Assembly: GCF_026240905.1 (NCBI RefSeq)
Contig: NZ_JAPEVI010000003.1
Span: forward strand, 3,720,001 to 3,784,000
DNA length: 64,000 bases
Source of the DNA: Roseibium salinum
GTDB taxonomy: Bacteria; Pseudomonadota; Alphaproteobacteria; Rhizobiales; Stappiaceae
Reading direction: 5' to 3'
Below are positions 35,422-44,501 of the stretch, piece after piece (position 1 is the stretch's first letter; each line of letters starts with the position of its first letter). Position numbers and translations under genes: made by a program. The notes beneath the pieces are model-generated. The model was not told the DNA's origin, did no database searches, and saw only the letters and a list, made by a program, of their open reading frames with translations.

Positions 35422-35444
35422 AAGCCCGGCGCTTGGCCGGGCTT
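35422..35444. terminator. Left copy of a bidirectional terminator split by the IS
   Basis: AAGCCCGGC-GCTT-GGCCGGGCTT hairpin preceded by A-run AAAAAG. The same sequence recurs at 36975-36997 followed by a T-run. Together they reconstruct a symmetric terminator serving DUF2794 (plus) and the Bax-inhibitor-1 gene (minus) before insertion. Confidence 0.7.
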
Positions 35445-35454
35445 CAGACTGCTG

Positions 35455-35487
35455 ACAAACCCGCCGATTTCGGCGGGTTTGTTTTTT
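35455..35487 (+). terminator. Intrinsic terminator inside the left IS end
   Basis: A perfect 12-bp stem, ACAAACCCGCCG and CGGCGGGTTTGT, around an ATTT loop and followed by five T. It overlaps the terminal inverted repeat and stops transcripts entering from DUF2794. Confidence 0.75.
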
Positions 35488-35547
35488 GAGATTTGTTTTG
35501 CCGTTATTTCTGGGTTTTGAATTTAGCGTGGTCGGGCTTTTTGCCTG

Positions 35548-36919
35548 TCAGGCCCGTACTTGTTTGGGTGGTTTGGTGAGGGCCATCGCGATCTTCTTGA
35601 TGTTCTGGGCGGCGGCGGCGAGGAGGCACTGCATCTGGACGCGCACCAGACTTCGGAACCTGGCGTATCTGTGGCCATGGAGCTGTTTGGCATCGGCAAA
35701 CGAACGCTCCACGGTTTCCTTTCGACGCTTGTAAACAGCCTTGCCCCAGGGTGTCAGGCGATATGTATCGCTTCGCTCCCTGCTCTCCTGCCAGACATGG
35801 CGGGTGATGGTGCGCTCAGCCCTGGCATTGGAGGTGCAGGAGGCCAGAAGCGGACACTTTTTGCAGATGGCAGGGTCGGAGCGGTAGTGTTTGTAGCCGT
35901 TCCTGTCCGTCGTTGCATAGGTCAGCAGCCGGCCTTCGGGACAACGGTAGCCATCGGTTTGCTCCTCGTAAGCGAAGCTTGATTTGCGCATCATGCCGGG
36001 CTTTGGGGCAGACGGGCGGCGGTATCCGGTCACCCCCAGAATATCCCGCTCCTCCAGTCCCCGGGCTATCGCTGAAGTGGCATAGCCCGCATCAAGACCA
36101 ACCGCCTTGACCTGGAAGCTGAAGCGGTGTGCCTGACGGTCCAGCCGGTTCAGATAAACAATGCTGTCATGGACATTGGCCGGTGTGGTGAAGGTGTCCG
36201 TGACGATCCCCAATTTACCGTCCACCGTGCGGTGGTCCAGATAGAAGAAGCCCTTTGGCTTGCCCTCACGCACCATGTAGCCGCTGTCCGGATCCGTGCG
36301 GCTCACCTTGGTTTGCTTGACCTCAGGAGAGCGCTCCTGCTCCTTTAGCGGCTTCTGGCCATGCAGCCTGCGTTCCGCCTCAACCGCCCGGTCCAGGTCC
36401 GCCCAATAATCGGCCCGTGACTTCTCGATTTGAGCCAGATCGTATTTGCCTTTGTTGGCATTCGCCTTCAGATGTGTCGAGATCCGTATAAAGCACCGTG
36501 CCGTCTACAAGGCCATGAGCGATCGCCTGCTCGACAATGTGGTCGAAGATATCCTGGGCGACAGACGCGTCGTTGTAGCGACGCCGCCGGTTCTGGCTCA
36601 GTGTCGAGGCGTCGAACACCTTGTCCGTCAGCTTCAGCCGCAAGAACCAGCGGTAGGCGACATTCACCTCGATCTCGCGCACCAACTGGCGCTCCGAGCG
36701 GATGCCGAACAGGTAACCGATGAACAACGCCTTGAACATCAACGTCGGATCCAGCGGTGGACGGCCGTTGTCTGCGCAGTAGAGCGCCGAGACACGGTCA
36801 TGGACGAACGAAAAGTCGATCACCGCGTCAATCTTGCGCAAAAGGTGATCGGCGGGAACAAGCTGCTCGAGTGTAACCATCTCGAGCGCTGTCTGATCGG
36901 GGCCGGGCTTCTTCAACAT
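35548..36919 (-). pseudogene. IS1182-like transposase, frameshifted
   Basis: The N-terminal part (36919 to about 36481) has the family start MLKKPGPDQTALEMVTLEQLVP and a DUF772-like domain (LDPTLMFKALFIGYLFGIRSERQLVREI). The C-terminal part (to 35548) has the zinc-ribbon-like region CPEGRLLTYA, CKKCPLLASC and the final KRRKETVERSFADAKQLHGHRYAR with the DDE glutamate. The two lie in different frames: at about 36481 one extra base in GGATCTCGACAC moves VLYTD out of frame with the following STHLKANANK. Removing it restores one open frame of about 457 codons. The break falls beside the first catalytic aspartate, so the enzyme is probably inactive unless frameshifting occurs. Confidence 0.85.
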
Positions 36920-36933
36920 CTAAACAGTGAATC

Positions 36934-36961
36934 AAAAACCCCTGGACAATGCCAGGGGTTT
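36934..36961 (-). terminator. Intrinsic terminator inside the right IS end
   Basis: Ten-bp stem AAACCCCTGG with CCAGGGGTTT, read on the minus strand and followed by more T. It stops transcripts entering the element from the Bax-inhibitor-1 gene. Confidence 0.65.
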
Positions 36962-36974
36962 GTCAGCAGTCTGA

Positions 36975-37000
36975 AGCCCGGCGCTTGGCCGGGCTTTTTT
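36975..37000. terminator. Right copy of the split bidirectional terminator
   Basis: AGCCCGGCGCTTGGCCGGGCT hairpin followed by a T-run on the plus strand. On the minus strand, the direction needed by the Bax-inhibitor-1 gene, the tail is now IS sequence rather than T. Confidence 0.65.
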
Positions 37001-37021
37001 CGTTTCAGGATGCAGCGGCAG

Positions 37022-37804
37022 TTATTCGCGGTTGCCGAACAGCTGCAGCAGCATCAGGAACAGGTTGATGAAGTCGAGGTAGAGACGCAGGGCGCCCATC
37101 ACAGACTTCTTGGTGGCGACTTCGCTGCTGTCACCTTCAAAGTACATTTCCTTGATCTGCTGGGTGTCGTAGGCGGTAAGGCCTGCAAACACCAGGACGC
37201 CGATCACGGAGATCGCGAACTGCATGGCGGAAGATGCCAGGAAGATGTTCACCAGCGATGCGATGATGATGCCGATCAGGCCCATCATCAGGAACGAGCC
37301 CCAACCGGACAGGTCTTTCTTGGTCGTGTAGCCGAACAGACTCAGCGCACCGAAGGAAGCTGCGGTGATGAAGAACACCCGCGCGATCGAGTTTCCGGTA
37401 TAGACCAGGAAGATCGACGACAGGGAGATGCCCATCACGGCCGAATACACCAGGAACAGCGTGCGCGCGGACGAAGCGCTCATCGACTGAATCCGGAAGG
37501 ACAGCCACATCACCATGCCGAGCGGAGCCAGCATGACGACCCATTTCAGCGGGCTGCCGTAAAGTGTAACGCCAAGCTGCGTCAGCATCTGTCCGTTGCC
37601 GAGGCTTGCGACAGCAGCGCTCGGATCCGTGGTCGTTGCCAGCATCGATGTTGCCAGCGCCAGGAAGCCGGTCAGCGCAAGGCCGAGCGTCATGTAGTTG
37701 TAGACGCCTAGCATATAGCTGCGCAGGCCCTGATCGATGCCGGCCTCGGCGCGTGTGCCGGCACCCGTGTAGGCGCCTTGAGATTGACGGTCAAAGGTCG
37801 ACAT
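37022..37804 (-). CDS. Bax inhibitor-1/YccA family membrane protein
   Basis: 260 residues with a soluble N-terminus of about 30 residues and seven membrane segments. GVYNYMTLGLALTGFLALAT and GVLVFAGLTAYDTQQIKEMYFE (near residue 205) are the family motifs, the latter with the pore aspartates of the TMBIM fold. Bacterial homologues act in membrane protein quality control with FtsH or as calcium-leak channels; which applies here is unknown. The ribosome-binding sequence AAGGGGA precedes ATG 37804. A dyad lies 28-56 bp upstream. Confidence 0.93.
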   Translation of the reverse strand: MSTFDRQSQGAYTGAGTRAEAGIDQGLRSYMLGVYNYMTLGLALTGFLALATSMLATTTDPSAAVASLGNGQMLTQLGVTLYGSPLKWVVMLAPLGMVMWLSFRIQSMSASSARTLFLVYSAVMGISLSSIFLVYTGNSIARVFFITAASFGALSLFGYTTKKDLSGWGSFLMMGLIGIIIASLVNIFLASSAMQFAISVIGVLVFAGLTAYDTQQIKEMYFEGDSSEVATKKSVMGALRLYLDFINLFLMLLQLFGNRE

Positions 37805-37831
37805 GGTCGTGTTAATCCCCTTTTAGAACGA

Positions 37832-37860
37832 TGTGCTCATGTGACATTACATGTAGCACA
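37832..37860. promoter_or_regulatory. Dyad upstream of the Bax-inhibitor-1 gene
   Basis: TGTGCTCATGT and ACATGTAGCACA form an interrupted inverted repeat with a single bulged base. It lies 28-56 bp before the start codon and could be an operator or an mRNA leader hairpin. The rest of 37805-38135 shows no gene. Confidence 0.35.
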
Positions 37861-38135
37861 ACTCCCTCAACATATGGGAAAATGTGGACATCAGCACAAG
37901 ATAGAATTTCCGAAAATTTCGCAATCCCCTCGCGTCAGCCCGAATAATCCGCCCATATGTTTAATTCCAGCCGCGGTCGGCACGTGCCTGGACACCGTTT
38001 TCTGGCTTCAGCCGAAGCGATCTGCCGGTGTCAGTGCCGCCGCTGGTGACGAAAATAGTCAGTATAAGTTGCAGAATTCTGAACCTCGCCCTTAAGTCCG
38101 GCTTGGGCCACGCCTAGCTGTCTCGGGTTCGCACC

Positions 38136-40718
38136 CTAGAGATTCCGCAAAACCGGCGCCGGTTTTTCCCCCAGGATCCGCCAGGTGCCGATGAGGCCGA
38201 AGCCGACCGTCAGCACCAGGGCGATCAGTGCGGCGCCCGCGGCGGTAACCGGCATCATGACAAACGATCCGCCCATGATCTGCGTAGTGACGTACCACGC
38301 CGCGATGGCGCCGGCGATCACCGCGAACACCGCGGTCGCCAGGCCCAGGATGGCGTATTCCAGGCCATAGGCGACAATCAGCCGGTTTCTGGTCGCGCCC
38401 AGGGTTTTCAGGATGACGGCATCGTATATCCGGCTGCGGTGGCCGGCCGCGAGCGCTCCGGCCAGCACCAGCACGCTGGCAATCAGGGTGATCGAACTGG
38501 CGCCGCGAACGGCCCAGGCCAGCTGTTCGACCAGATCGTTCACCTGGGATATGGCGTCCCTGACGCGCACCGCGGTTACGGTGGGGAAGGCGTTGGAGAC
38601 GGTCTTCAGGAGCGCCAGTTCGGTTTCGGTCGGCATGGGCTGGTCCCAGCCGAGGGTCATCAGATGGGCATGCGGGGCGCCTGCGAATGTATTGGGCGAA
38701 AACACCATGACGAAGTTGATGGCCAGTGACTGCCATTCCACTTCCCGGAAATTTGCGATTTCCGCAGTGATTTCACGCCCGAGCACATTGACGGTTATCT
38801 CGTCGCCGATATCGAGGCCCAGGTCCGTGGCCGCTTCCAGGTCAAACGAGACAAGCGGGGCGCCTGAATAGTCTTCCGGCCACCAGGCGCCTTCGGCGAG
38901 TTTGGAGTTTTCCGGAATGCTCTCTTCATAGGTGATGCCGCGGTCTCCGCGCAGGACCCAGTTGGAGCCGTCCCGCGCCGGCACGAACCGGTCCGCCGGG
39001 ATGCCGTTCAGGCTGACGATCCGTCCCCGCAGCATGGGCACGCTCTGGATGGTGGCGCCGGGCGCCTCGTCTTTGAGCAGCGTCTCGAAAGCGTCGCGCT
39101 CGTGGCTCTGGATGTCGACGAAGAAGAAACTCGGCGCCTGATCGGCGATGGTGGCGGTCAGCTCGCGGCGCAGGTTTCCGTCGATCAGGGCAAGCGCCAC
39201 TAGCAGGGAGAGGCCGAGTCCGAGGGAAAGAACGACCGAGGGTGTCAGCGCGCCGGGCCGGTGGATATTGGCGATGGCCAGCCGCAGTTCCGTCGAGCGG
39301 ACGCTGGGCACGCGCCTGGCCGCGATCATGATGAGCCTTGCCACCGCCACCAGAAGGGCGAAGGCACCGGCCGAGGCGGCAAGGTAAATGCTTGCCATCT
39401 CCTTGTCCTGGGAGAGCAGAATGGCAATGGCCGCCAGCGCGAGGACGGTGACAAGCGTGGCAAACAGATAGCGCTTGCGCGGCAACTTGGAGCCGCCGGT
39501 GACTATATCCCGGAAAAGCGCGGTCGGCGGCACGTCATGAGCGCGGCCGAGCGGCCAGAGCGCGAAGGCAAGGGCCGTGAGCAGGCCGTACAAGAGGCCA
39601 AGTCCCAGTTCCGCCGGATAGATGCTCGCGGCAAGCTCGATCGGAAGAACGCCGGCGAGAGCTGCCCCGGCGGCAAAGGGGATCAGCGCCCCGATCACGA
39701 GGCCGATGCCGATGCCGATCAGGGCAAGCATCAGCATCTGGACCAGATAGATCTGAAAGACGAACCCGCCGGTGGCGCCGAGGCACTTGAAACTGGCGAT
39801 CACTTCGCGCTTGGTTTCCAGATAGGCGCGGATGGCATTCGCGACGCCGACGCCGCCGACGATCAGGGCCGTCAGGCCGACGAGGGTCAGGAATTGCGCA
39901 AAGCGGCTGATGCTGCGTTGCAGGCCGGGTGAGGCATTGGCGCGGGAGCGGATCCGCCAGCCGGCGTCGGGCTGCGCGGACTTCGCTTGCGTTACTATTC
40001 CATCCAGCGCCTCGATGCGCGGCGAGGGGTCCATGCGAACGCGGTAATGCCAGCGCACGAGACTGCCGGGCTGGATCAGGCCGGTATCGGCAATGGCGGC
40101 ATCCGAAATCATCAGCCGCGGGCCGAATTCCAACCCGCCCGACAGTTTGTCTGGTTCGTTTTGGATGAAATCGGTAACGCGCAACGTGGCATGGCCGAGA
40201 GACAGCGTCTCGCCGACCTCGACATCAAGCCGGGCCAGCAGCGAAATATCGGCCACCGCGCCCCAGACGCCGTCCTGTTTCGACAGGGCGGCACCGAGCG
40301 GCTGGCCGGACGCAAGGTCCAGCGACCCGTAGAGCGGGTAGGCATCGTCGACCGCCTTCAACTCGACAAGCGCCTGGTCGCCCGTGTCGCTGCGCCGGGC
40401 CATGGCCCGCAAGGTGGCGGCGCGGGACGTCTCCCCGAGCGATTCAACATAGGCGATCTGTTCGGGATCGGCCTCCCGGTGGATGAGCGAAAAGGACAGA
40501 TCGCCGCCCAAAATGGCCTGGCCTTCCCGGGAAATGCCTTCGGTCAGAGCGCGGGACACTGATGTGACCCCGGCGATCGCCGCAACACCAAGCGCGATGC
40601 AGGCGATGAAGATGTAAAATCCCTTCAGGCCGCCGCGCAGTTCCCGCAGGGCGAAGCGGGTGGCAAGGCGGATGGTCTGATTGCCCGCCCGCATGCGCCC
40701 GGAAACAAAGCCGCTCAT
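38136..40718 (-). CDS. ABC transporter permease (FtsX-like, YbbP type)
   Basis: 860-residue integral membrane protein with about ten membrane segments: one N-terminal, three around residues 260-400, further ones near 420-500 and three at the C-terminus. Two FtsX-like permease domains flank large periplasmic loops, as in YbbP/LolC-related exporters (MacB type architecture). The start ATG 40718 overlaps the ATPase stop as ATGA. With the YbbA-like ATPase and divergent tesA it copies the E. coli tesA-ybbA-ybbP cluster. Substrate unproven; lipid or lipid-linked export is suspected. Confidence 0.92.
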   Translation of the reverse strand: MSGFVSGRMRAGNQTIRLATRFALRELRGGLKGFYIFIACIALGVAAIAGVTSVSRALTEGISREGQAILGGDLSFSLIHREADPEQIAYVESLGETSRAATLRAMARRSDTGDQALVELKAVDDAYPLYGSLDLASGQPLGAALSKQDGVWGAVADISLLARLDVEVGETLSLGHATLRVTDFIQNEPDKLSGGLEFGPRLMISDAAIADTGLIQPGSLVRWHYRVRMDPSPRIEALDGIVTQAKSAQPDAGWRIRSRANASPGLQRSISRFAQFLTLVGLTALIVGGVGVANAIRAYLETKREVIASFKCLGATGGFVFQIYLVQMLMLALIGIGIGLVIGALIPFAAGAALAGVLPIELAASIYPAELGLGLLYGLLTALAFALWPLGRAHDVPPTALFRDIVTGGSKLPRKRYLFATLVTVLALAAIAILLSQDKEMASIYLAASAGAFALLVAVARLIMIAARRVPSVRSTELRLAIANIHRPGALTPSVVLSLGLGLSLLVALALIDGNLRRELTATIADQAPSFFFVDIQSHERDAFETLLKDEAPGATIQSVPMLRGRIVSLNGIPADRFVPARDGSNWVLRGDRGITYEESIPENSKLAEGAWWPEDYSGAPLVSFDLEAATDLGLDIGDEITVNVLGREITAEIANFREVEWQSLAINFVMVFSPNTFAGAPHAHLMTLGWDQPMPTETELALLKTVSNAFPTVTAVRVRDAISQVNDLVEQLAWAVRGASSITLIASVLVLAGALAAGHRSRIYDAVILKTLGATRNRLIVAYGLEYAILGLATAVFAVIAGAIAAWYVTTQIMGGSFVMMPVTAAGAALIALVLTVGFGLIGTWRILGEKPAPVLRNL

Positions 40719-41431
40719 GCGGAGGCCTCTGCCTGCGCCGCCTGGGCCTGCGCGCCGGTTTCCTCGATCTCCCCGGATCGCACGCGGATCATGCGGTCGC
40801 ATCTGGCGGCAAGGTTCGGGTCGTGGGTCACGAGGACAAGTGTCGTTCCGCGCTCCTGCTGGACCGCGAACATCAGGTCGACGATCTGGGTGCCCGTGTC
40901 GTCATCCAGGTTGCCCGTGGGTTCGTCGGCGATGAGGATTTCCGGCTCGACGACCAGGGCCCGTGCGACGGCAACCCGCTGTTGCTCTCCGCCGGACATC
41001 TGCGCCGGGTAATGCTGCAGCCGGCCGCCGAGGCCGACCGCTTCGAGTTCGGCCTTCGCCTTATCGAAAGCCTCCGGATCGCCTGCCAGCTCCAGCGGAA
41101 CGGCGACGTTTTCGAGCGCGGTCATATTGGGCACGAGATGAAAGGACTGGAAGATGATGCCCACATTGCGGCCCCGGAACCGTGCCAGTTGGTCCTCCGA
41201 AAGCGGTCCGAGGTCGGAGCCGGCCACCTGAACGGAGCCCTCGTCGGCGCGCTCGAGACCGGCCATGACCATCAGCAGCGTCGACTTGCCCGACCCGGAG
41301 GGGCCGACAAGCCCGGTGGACGAGCCTTTTTCGATCTCCAGGTCGATGCCTTTGAGAATATGGACCCGGCCCGCGCCCTCGCCGAGAGTCAAATGGACGT
41401 TTTTCAAGGCAATCGCGGGCGGTTTTGTCAT
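40715..41431 (-). CDS. ABC transporter ATP-binding protein (YbbA type)
   Basis: 238-residue ATPase of the MacB/LolD class. Walker A GPSGSGKST, Q-loop FQSFHLVPNMTALENV, signature MSGGEQQRVAVARAL, Walker B ILIADEPTGNLD and H-loop VTHD are intact. ATG 41431 is chosen since MTKPPAIALKNVHL starts the domain; the longer frame is upstream noise. It pairs with the following permease and is divergent from the arylesterase gene by 123 bp. Confidence 0.95.
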   Translation of the reverse strand: MTKPPAIALKNVHLTLGEGAGRVHILKGIDLEIEKGSSTGLVGPSGSGKSTLLMVMAGLERADEGSVQVAGSDLGPLSEDQLARFRGRNVGIIFQSFHLVPNMTALENVAVPLELAGDPEAFDKAKAELEAVGLGGRLQHYPAQMSGGEQQRVAVARALVVEPEILIADEPTGNLDDDTGTQIVDLMFAVQQERGTTLVLVTHDPNLAARCDRMIRVRSGEIEETGAQAQAAQAEASA

Positions 41432-41554
41432 TATCGGGCCTTTACAACAGGGGTGCGATCGTCTTCCTGGCAGCAAGATGCCCTCGACAATCTGACGCTC
41501 TGCGACCATATGGGCCTGAAGCGACGCGTCTTCCAGTCCTGAAAGAATGTTAGC

Positions 41555-42184
41555 GTGACCAGAATTATCAAGCTTTTAAGCGTTCTCTTCTTCTGCCTCC
41601 TTCCGGCCGCAGCTTCCGCGGAGGGTCTGAAACTCGTGGTTCTGGGCGACAGCCTGTCGGCCGGCTACGAGCTTGCCCCCGAGGAGGGGTTCCCGGAACA
41701 GCTTCAACGAGCGCTGAGCGAGCGCGGGTATTCCGTCGAGGTGGTGAATGCAGGCGTCTCCGGTGACACCTCCAGCGGCGGCCTGTCCCGGCTGGAGTGG
41801 TCCGTGGGCGAGGATGCCGATGCGGTGATCGTCGAACTGGGCGCAAATGATGCGCTGAGGGGTATCGCGCCTGAAATCACGCGCAAGAACATTGCCGAAA
41901 TCACCAGGCGCCTCAAGGAGCGCGGGGTCGAGGTGCTGCTGGCGGGCATGCTGGCGCCGCGGAATCTGGGGCAGGAGTATTCCAAGGCCTTCGATCCGAT
42001 CTACCCCGATATTGCCAAGGCCCATGATAGTCTGCTTTATCCTTTCTTCCTCGAGGGCGTCGCCCTTGATCCGGACCTCAATCTTCCCGACGGCATGCAT
42101 CCCAATGCGGAAGGGATTGCTGTCATTGTCGAAAACATTATGCCGAAAGTGGAAGAGCTTTTGGCCAAAGCCCAGTCTTCTTGA
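41555..42184 (+). CDS. tesA: SGNH/GDSL arylesterase, TesA-like
   Basis: 209-residue exported esterase/lysophospholipase. GTG start at 41555 with AAAGAA upstream; residues 1-22 form a signal peptide ending PAAASA. Catalytic blocks: GDSLSAGYE (S33), VSGDTSS (G70), GANDALRG (N99), and DGMHPNAEG (D179, H182). Divergent from the YbbA/YbbP-like transporter, the same association as in E. coli, where the esterase processes acyl-chain substrates in the periplasm. Confidence 0.93.
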   Translation: MTRIIKLLSVLFFCLLPAAASAEGLKLVVLGDSLSAGYELAPEEGFPEQLQRALSERGYSVEVVNAGVSGDTSSGGLSRLEWSVGEDADAVIVELGANDALRGIAPEITRKNIAEITRRLKERGVEVLLAGMLAPRNLGQEYSKAFDPIYPDIAKAHDSLLYPFFLEGVALDPDLNLPDGMHPNAEGIAVIVENIMPKVEELLAKAQSS

Positions 42185-42248
42185 GGGTGAAAGCGGAGGC
42201 TCCCCGCCTTCCTGAGCGCCCGTTCATGCAAATCAGAAGGAAAGCCTG

Positions 42249-43301
42249 ATGGAACAGCGCCGTCTTGGCCGCACCGATGTGCAGGTAAGTGCTCTTTGTC
42301 TTGGAACCATGACTTTCGGCGAGCAGAATTCCGAAGCCGAAGGCCATGCTCAAATGGATTTCGCCTTTGAAAAAGGCATCAATTTTTTCGACGCCGCCGA
42401 GCTCTATCCCATCCCGCCGAAGAAGGAGACGCAGGGGCGGACGGAGCGGATCATCGGGACCTGGTTCAAGAAAACCGGCAAGCGCGACAAGGTGATCATG
42501 GCGACCAAAGCTGTCGGCCGGACCGGGATGGACTGGTTCCGCGAAAACGGCGAGCTCGGCAGGCTGACGCGCAAGCAGATCGAATTCGCGCTCGACAGGA
42601 GCCTGAGGAACCTGCAGACCGATTACGTCGATCTCTACCAGCTCCACTGGCCCGACCGGAACACCTCCCGCTTCGGCTCCAACCCGACACGCTGGGTCGA
42701 CGTGGATCCGGCCGATGACGAGCACAGCATCGAATCGACGCTGGAGATCCTGGCCGATCAGGTGAAGGCGGGCAAGATCCGTCATATCGGCGTTTCCAAC
42801 GAGAGCGCCTGGGGGACGATGCGGTTTATCGCGGCGGCCGAACGTCTCGGCCTGCCGCGGCTGGTGTCGATCCAGAACGCCTATTCGCTGATCAACCGCA
42901 CATTCGAGACGGGCCTCGCCGAGGTCGCCCGCCGGGAAGATGTCGGCCTGCTGGGCTATTCCGCCCTGGCGCAGGGCTATCTCACTGGCAAGTACCGGGA
43001 CGGCGCACTGCCGCCGGGCGCACGAAAGACCCTCTTCGACCGCCTGCAGCGCTACGAGCACCCGCGCGCGATCGAAGCGACCAATGCCTATCTCGATCTC
43101 GCCGCGCAAGCCGGGCTCGACCCCGCGCAGATGGCGCTCGCCTTTGCAAAGTCCCGCAGTTTCATGACCTCGGTGATCCTCGGCGCCACCAGGATGGATC
43201 AGCTGGAAACGGACATTGCAGCAGCCGATCTCGAGTTGAGCGCGGACGTTCTGGAGAGGATCGACGCCCTTCATCAGGAGTTCGGCAACCCGGCTCCGTA
43301 A
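42249..43301 (+). CDS. Aldo/keto reductase (Tas-like)
   Basis: 350-residue NADPH-dependent oxidoreductase with a TIM barrel. MEQRRLGRTDVQVSALCLG is the family start. The catalytic tetrad is visible as Asp and Tyr in FFDAAELYPIPP, Lys in IMATKAVG and His in YQLHWPDRN. The closest recognisable type is Tas of E. coli (the PIPPKKETQG insertion is typical). Substrate undetermined. It follows tesA by 64 bp on the same strand. Confidence 0.93.
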   Translation: MEQRRLGRTDVQVSALCLGTMTFGEQNSEAEGHAQMDFAFEKGINFFDAAELYPIPPKKETQGRTERIIGTWFKKTGKRDKVIMATKAVGRTGMDWFRENGELGRLTRKQIEFALDRSLRNLQTDYVDLYQLHWPDRNTSRFGSNPTRWVDVDPADDEHSIESTLEILADQVKAGKIRHIGVSNESAWGTMRFIAAAERLGLPRLVSIQNAYSLINRTFETGLAEVARREDVGLLGYSALAQGYLTGKYRDGALPPGARKTLFDRLQRYEHPRAIEATNAYLDLAAQAGLDPAQMALAFAKSRSFMTSVILGATRMDQLETDIAAADLELSADVLERIDALHQEFGNPAP

Positions 43302-43492
43302 GGCGGATCTGCGCACGCCTGCCTTCAGAGAATCACGAGGATGGAATTGCCGAGCCTGTTCACAACCGGCCCGGCGTTTCCGGTCTGTCCACACGGAATT
43401 TGGTTTCGATCGCAGTCAGTTAGAATTTTGTCTTGCGAAATTCATGAAGTTGATTCCTCATGGGATTATCAACGACAGCGGAGGGAAAACCC

Positions 43493-44029
43493 ATGCCGCG
43501 CCTATTTACAGGTCTTGAGATTCCGTCACAGACGGCGCTCATGCTTTCAATGCTCCGGGGCGGCCTCAAGGGCGCCCGTTGGATCGATCCCGAGAATTAC
43601 CACATCACCTTGCGCTTCATCGGCGACATCGACGACCGCGCCGCCTATGAAGTGGCGGCCGCGCTCGACAAGATCCGCCGTGACCCGGTGGAGGTCCGGC
43701 TGAACGGGCTGGGATCGTTCGGCAACGGCAAGCCGCATGCCGTGTGGGCCCGGGTGGAACCGACGGCACAGCTTGCCGAGTTGCAGGCGGAGCAGGAGCG
43801 CCTCATCCAGCGCCTGAACCTGCCGCCGGAACGGCGCAAATACACGCCCCATGTGACGCTTGCCCGCTGCAAGTCCTCGACCAACGAAGAGGTGGCCAAG
43901 TGGCTGAGCGAGCGCGGCGATTTCCAGGCGGAACCTTTCGTTGCCGGTCGCTTCGTGCTGTTCTCCGCCAGATCCAGCATCGGTGGCGGGCCCTATCTGG
44001 TGGAAGAGGCTTATCCGCTGGCAGCGTGA
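43493..44029 (+). CDS. thpR: RNA 2',3'-cyclic phosphodiesterase
   Basis: 178-residue 2H phosphoesterase (LigT/ThpR) hydrolysing 2',3'-cyclic phosphate ends of RNA. The two catalytic motifs are HITLRF (H37, T39) and HVTLAR (H120, T122). The start ATG 43493 follows GGAGGG by 7 nt; the family N-terminus is MPRLFTGLEIP. Upstream in-frame codons lack support. Confidence 0.93.
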   Translation: MPRLFTGLEIPSQTALMLSMLRGGLKGARWIDPENYHITLRFIGDIDDRAAYEVAAALDKIRRDPVEVRLNGLGSFGNGKPHAVWARVEPTAQLAELQAEQERLIQRLNLPPERRKYTPHVTLARCKSSTNEEVAKWLSERGDFQAEPFVAGRFVLFSARSSIGGGPYLVEEAYPLAA

Positions 44030-44501
44030 CGCGCACCGTCAATGACCGCAGTGTGTGAGACTTGCTGTCCGGGCTTCGGATTCGGCTCGGTTTCTGCAAC
44101 CGTTCGCCATTCTTAAGGCGTTGCACGGCCTTGGGAAAACCCTAAGGTTGCTTTGCGCGCCGTAGCGGAAGAACCATGGAAAAACTGCGGGGGGCCCGGG
44201 ATCGTGTCCGGGCCGGGGTGCGATCTACGGGAGGGTCGTCAGGCCGTCGAGAAGAATGAAGAAGTTCGGAATTTACTTGTACGTCTTATAGAATTTTATT
44301 GGTATCGTCCGAACTATTTTGACTGTCTTACTGTAAACGTATTTCTTGTTATCCTTCCTTTTTGCCTTCGTTTCTTTTAGATTGCAAAAATTACATGTAA
44401 TTAAGTTTGTCTCCGTCCGGCGCGGGTGTATCAACTTTCCCGTCCCAACCAAGGGCATGCAACTTCCTCCCGCATGCCAAACGAGAAAAACGGAGACAAT
44501 C
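44030..44501 (+). promoter_or_regulatory. AT-rich upstream region of the carbonic anhydrase gene
   Basis: 472 bp without a convincing gene. From about 44240 to 44410 it is markedly AT-rich against the high-GC surroundings, with TTTTGACTGTCTTACTG (about 44316) as a possible -35 element and a T/C-rich stretch after it. It probably carries the promoter and a long leader of the carbonic anhydrase gene. Confidence 0.4.

Larger units (their letters stand above)
35425..36993. mobile_element. IS1182-like insertion sequence with 17-bp flanking direct repeats
   Basis: The element spans 35442-36976 (1535 bp) with perfect 21-bp terminal inverted repeats at 35442-35462 and 36956-36976, beginning CTTCAGACTGCTGAC. 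It is flanked by direct repeats of CCCGGCGCTTGGCCGGG at 35425-35441 and 36977-36993, which are halves of a duplicated terminator hairpin. The transposase is of the IS1182 type and carries one frameshift. Just inside each end is a hairpin terminator reading inward (35455-35487 on plus; 36934-36961 on minus). Confidence 0.88.

Noticed and set aside
35548..36919. Two separate transposase genes (orfA/orfB)
   Set aside because: The halves join into one IS1182-type protein when one base is removed; the family has a single gene.
36446..37711. 421-codon plus-strand frame across the IS end and the Bax-inhibitor-1 gene
   Set aside because: Spans the IS terminal repeat and terminator hairpins and lies antisense to two recognised genes.
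42138..43394. 418-codon minus-strand frame
   Set aside because: Shadow of the aldo/keto reductase gene on the other strand.
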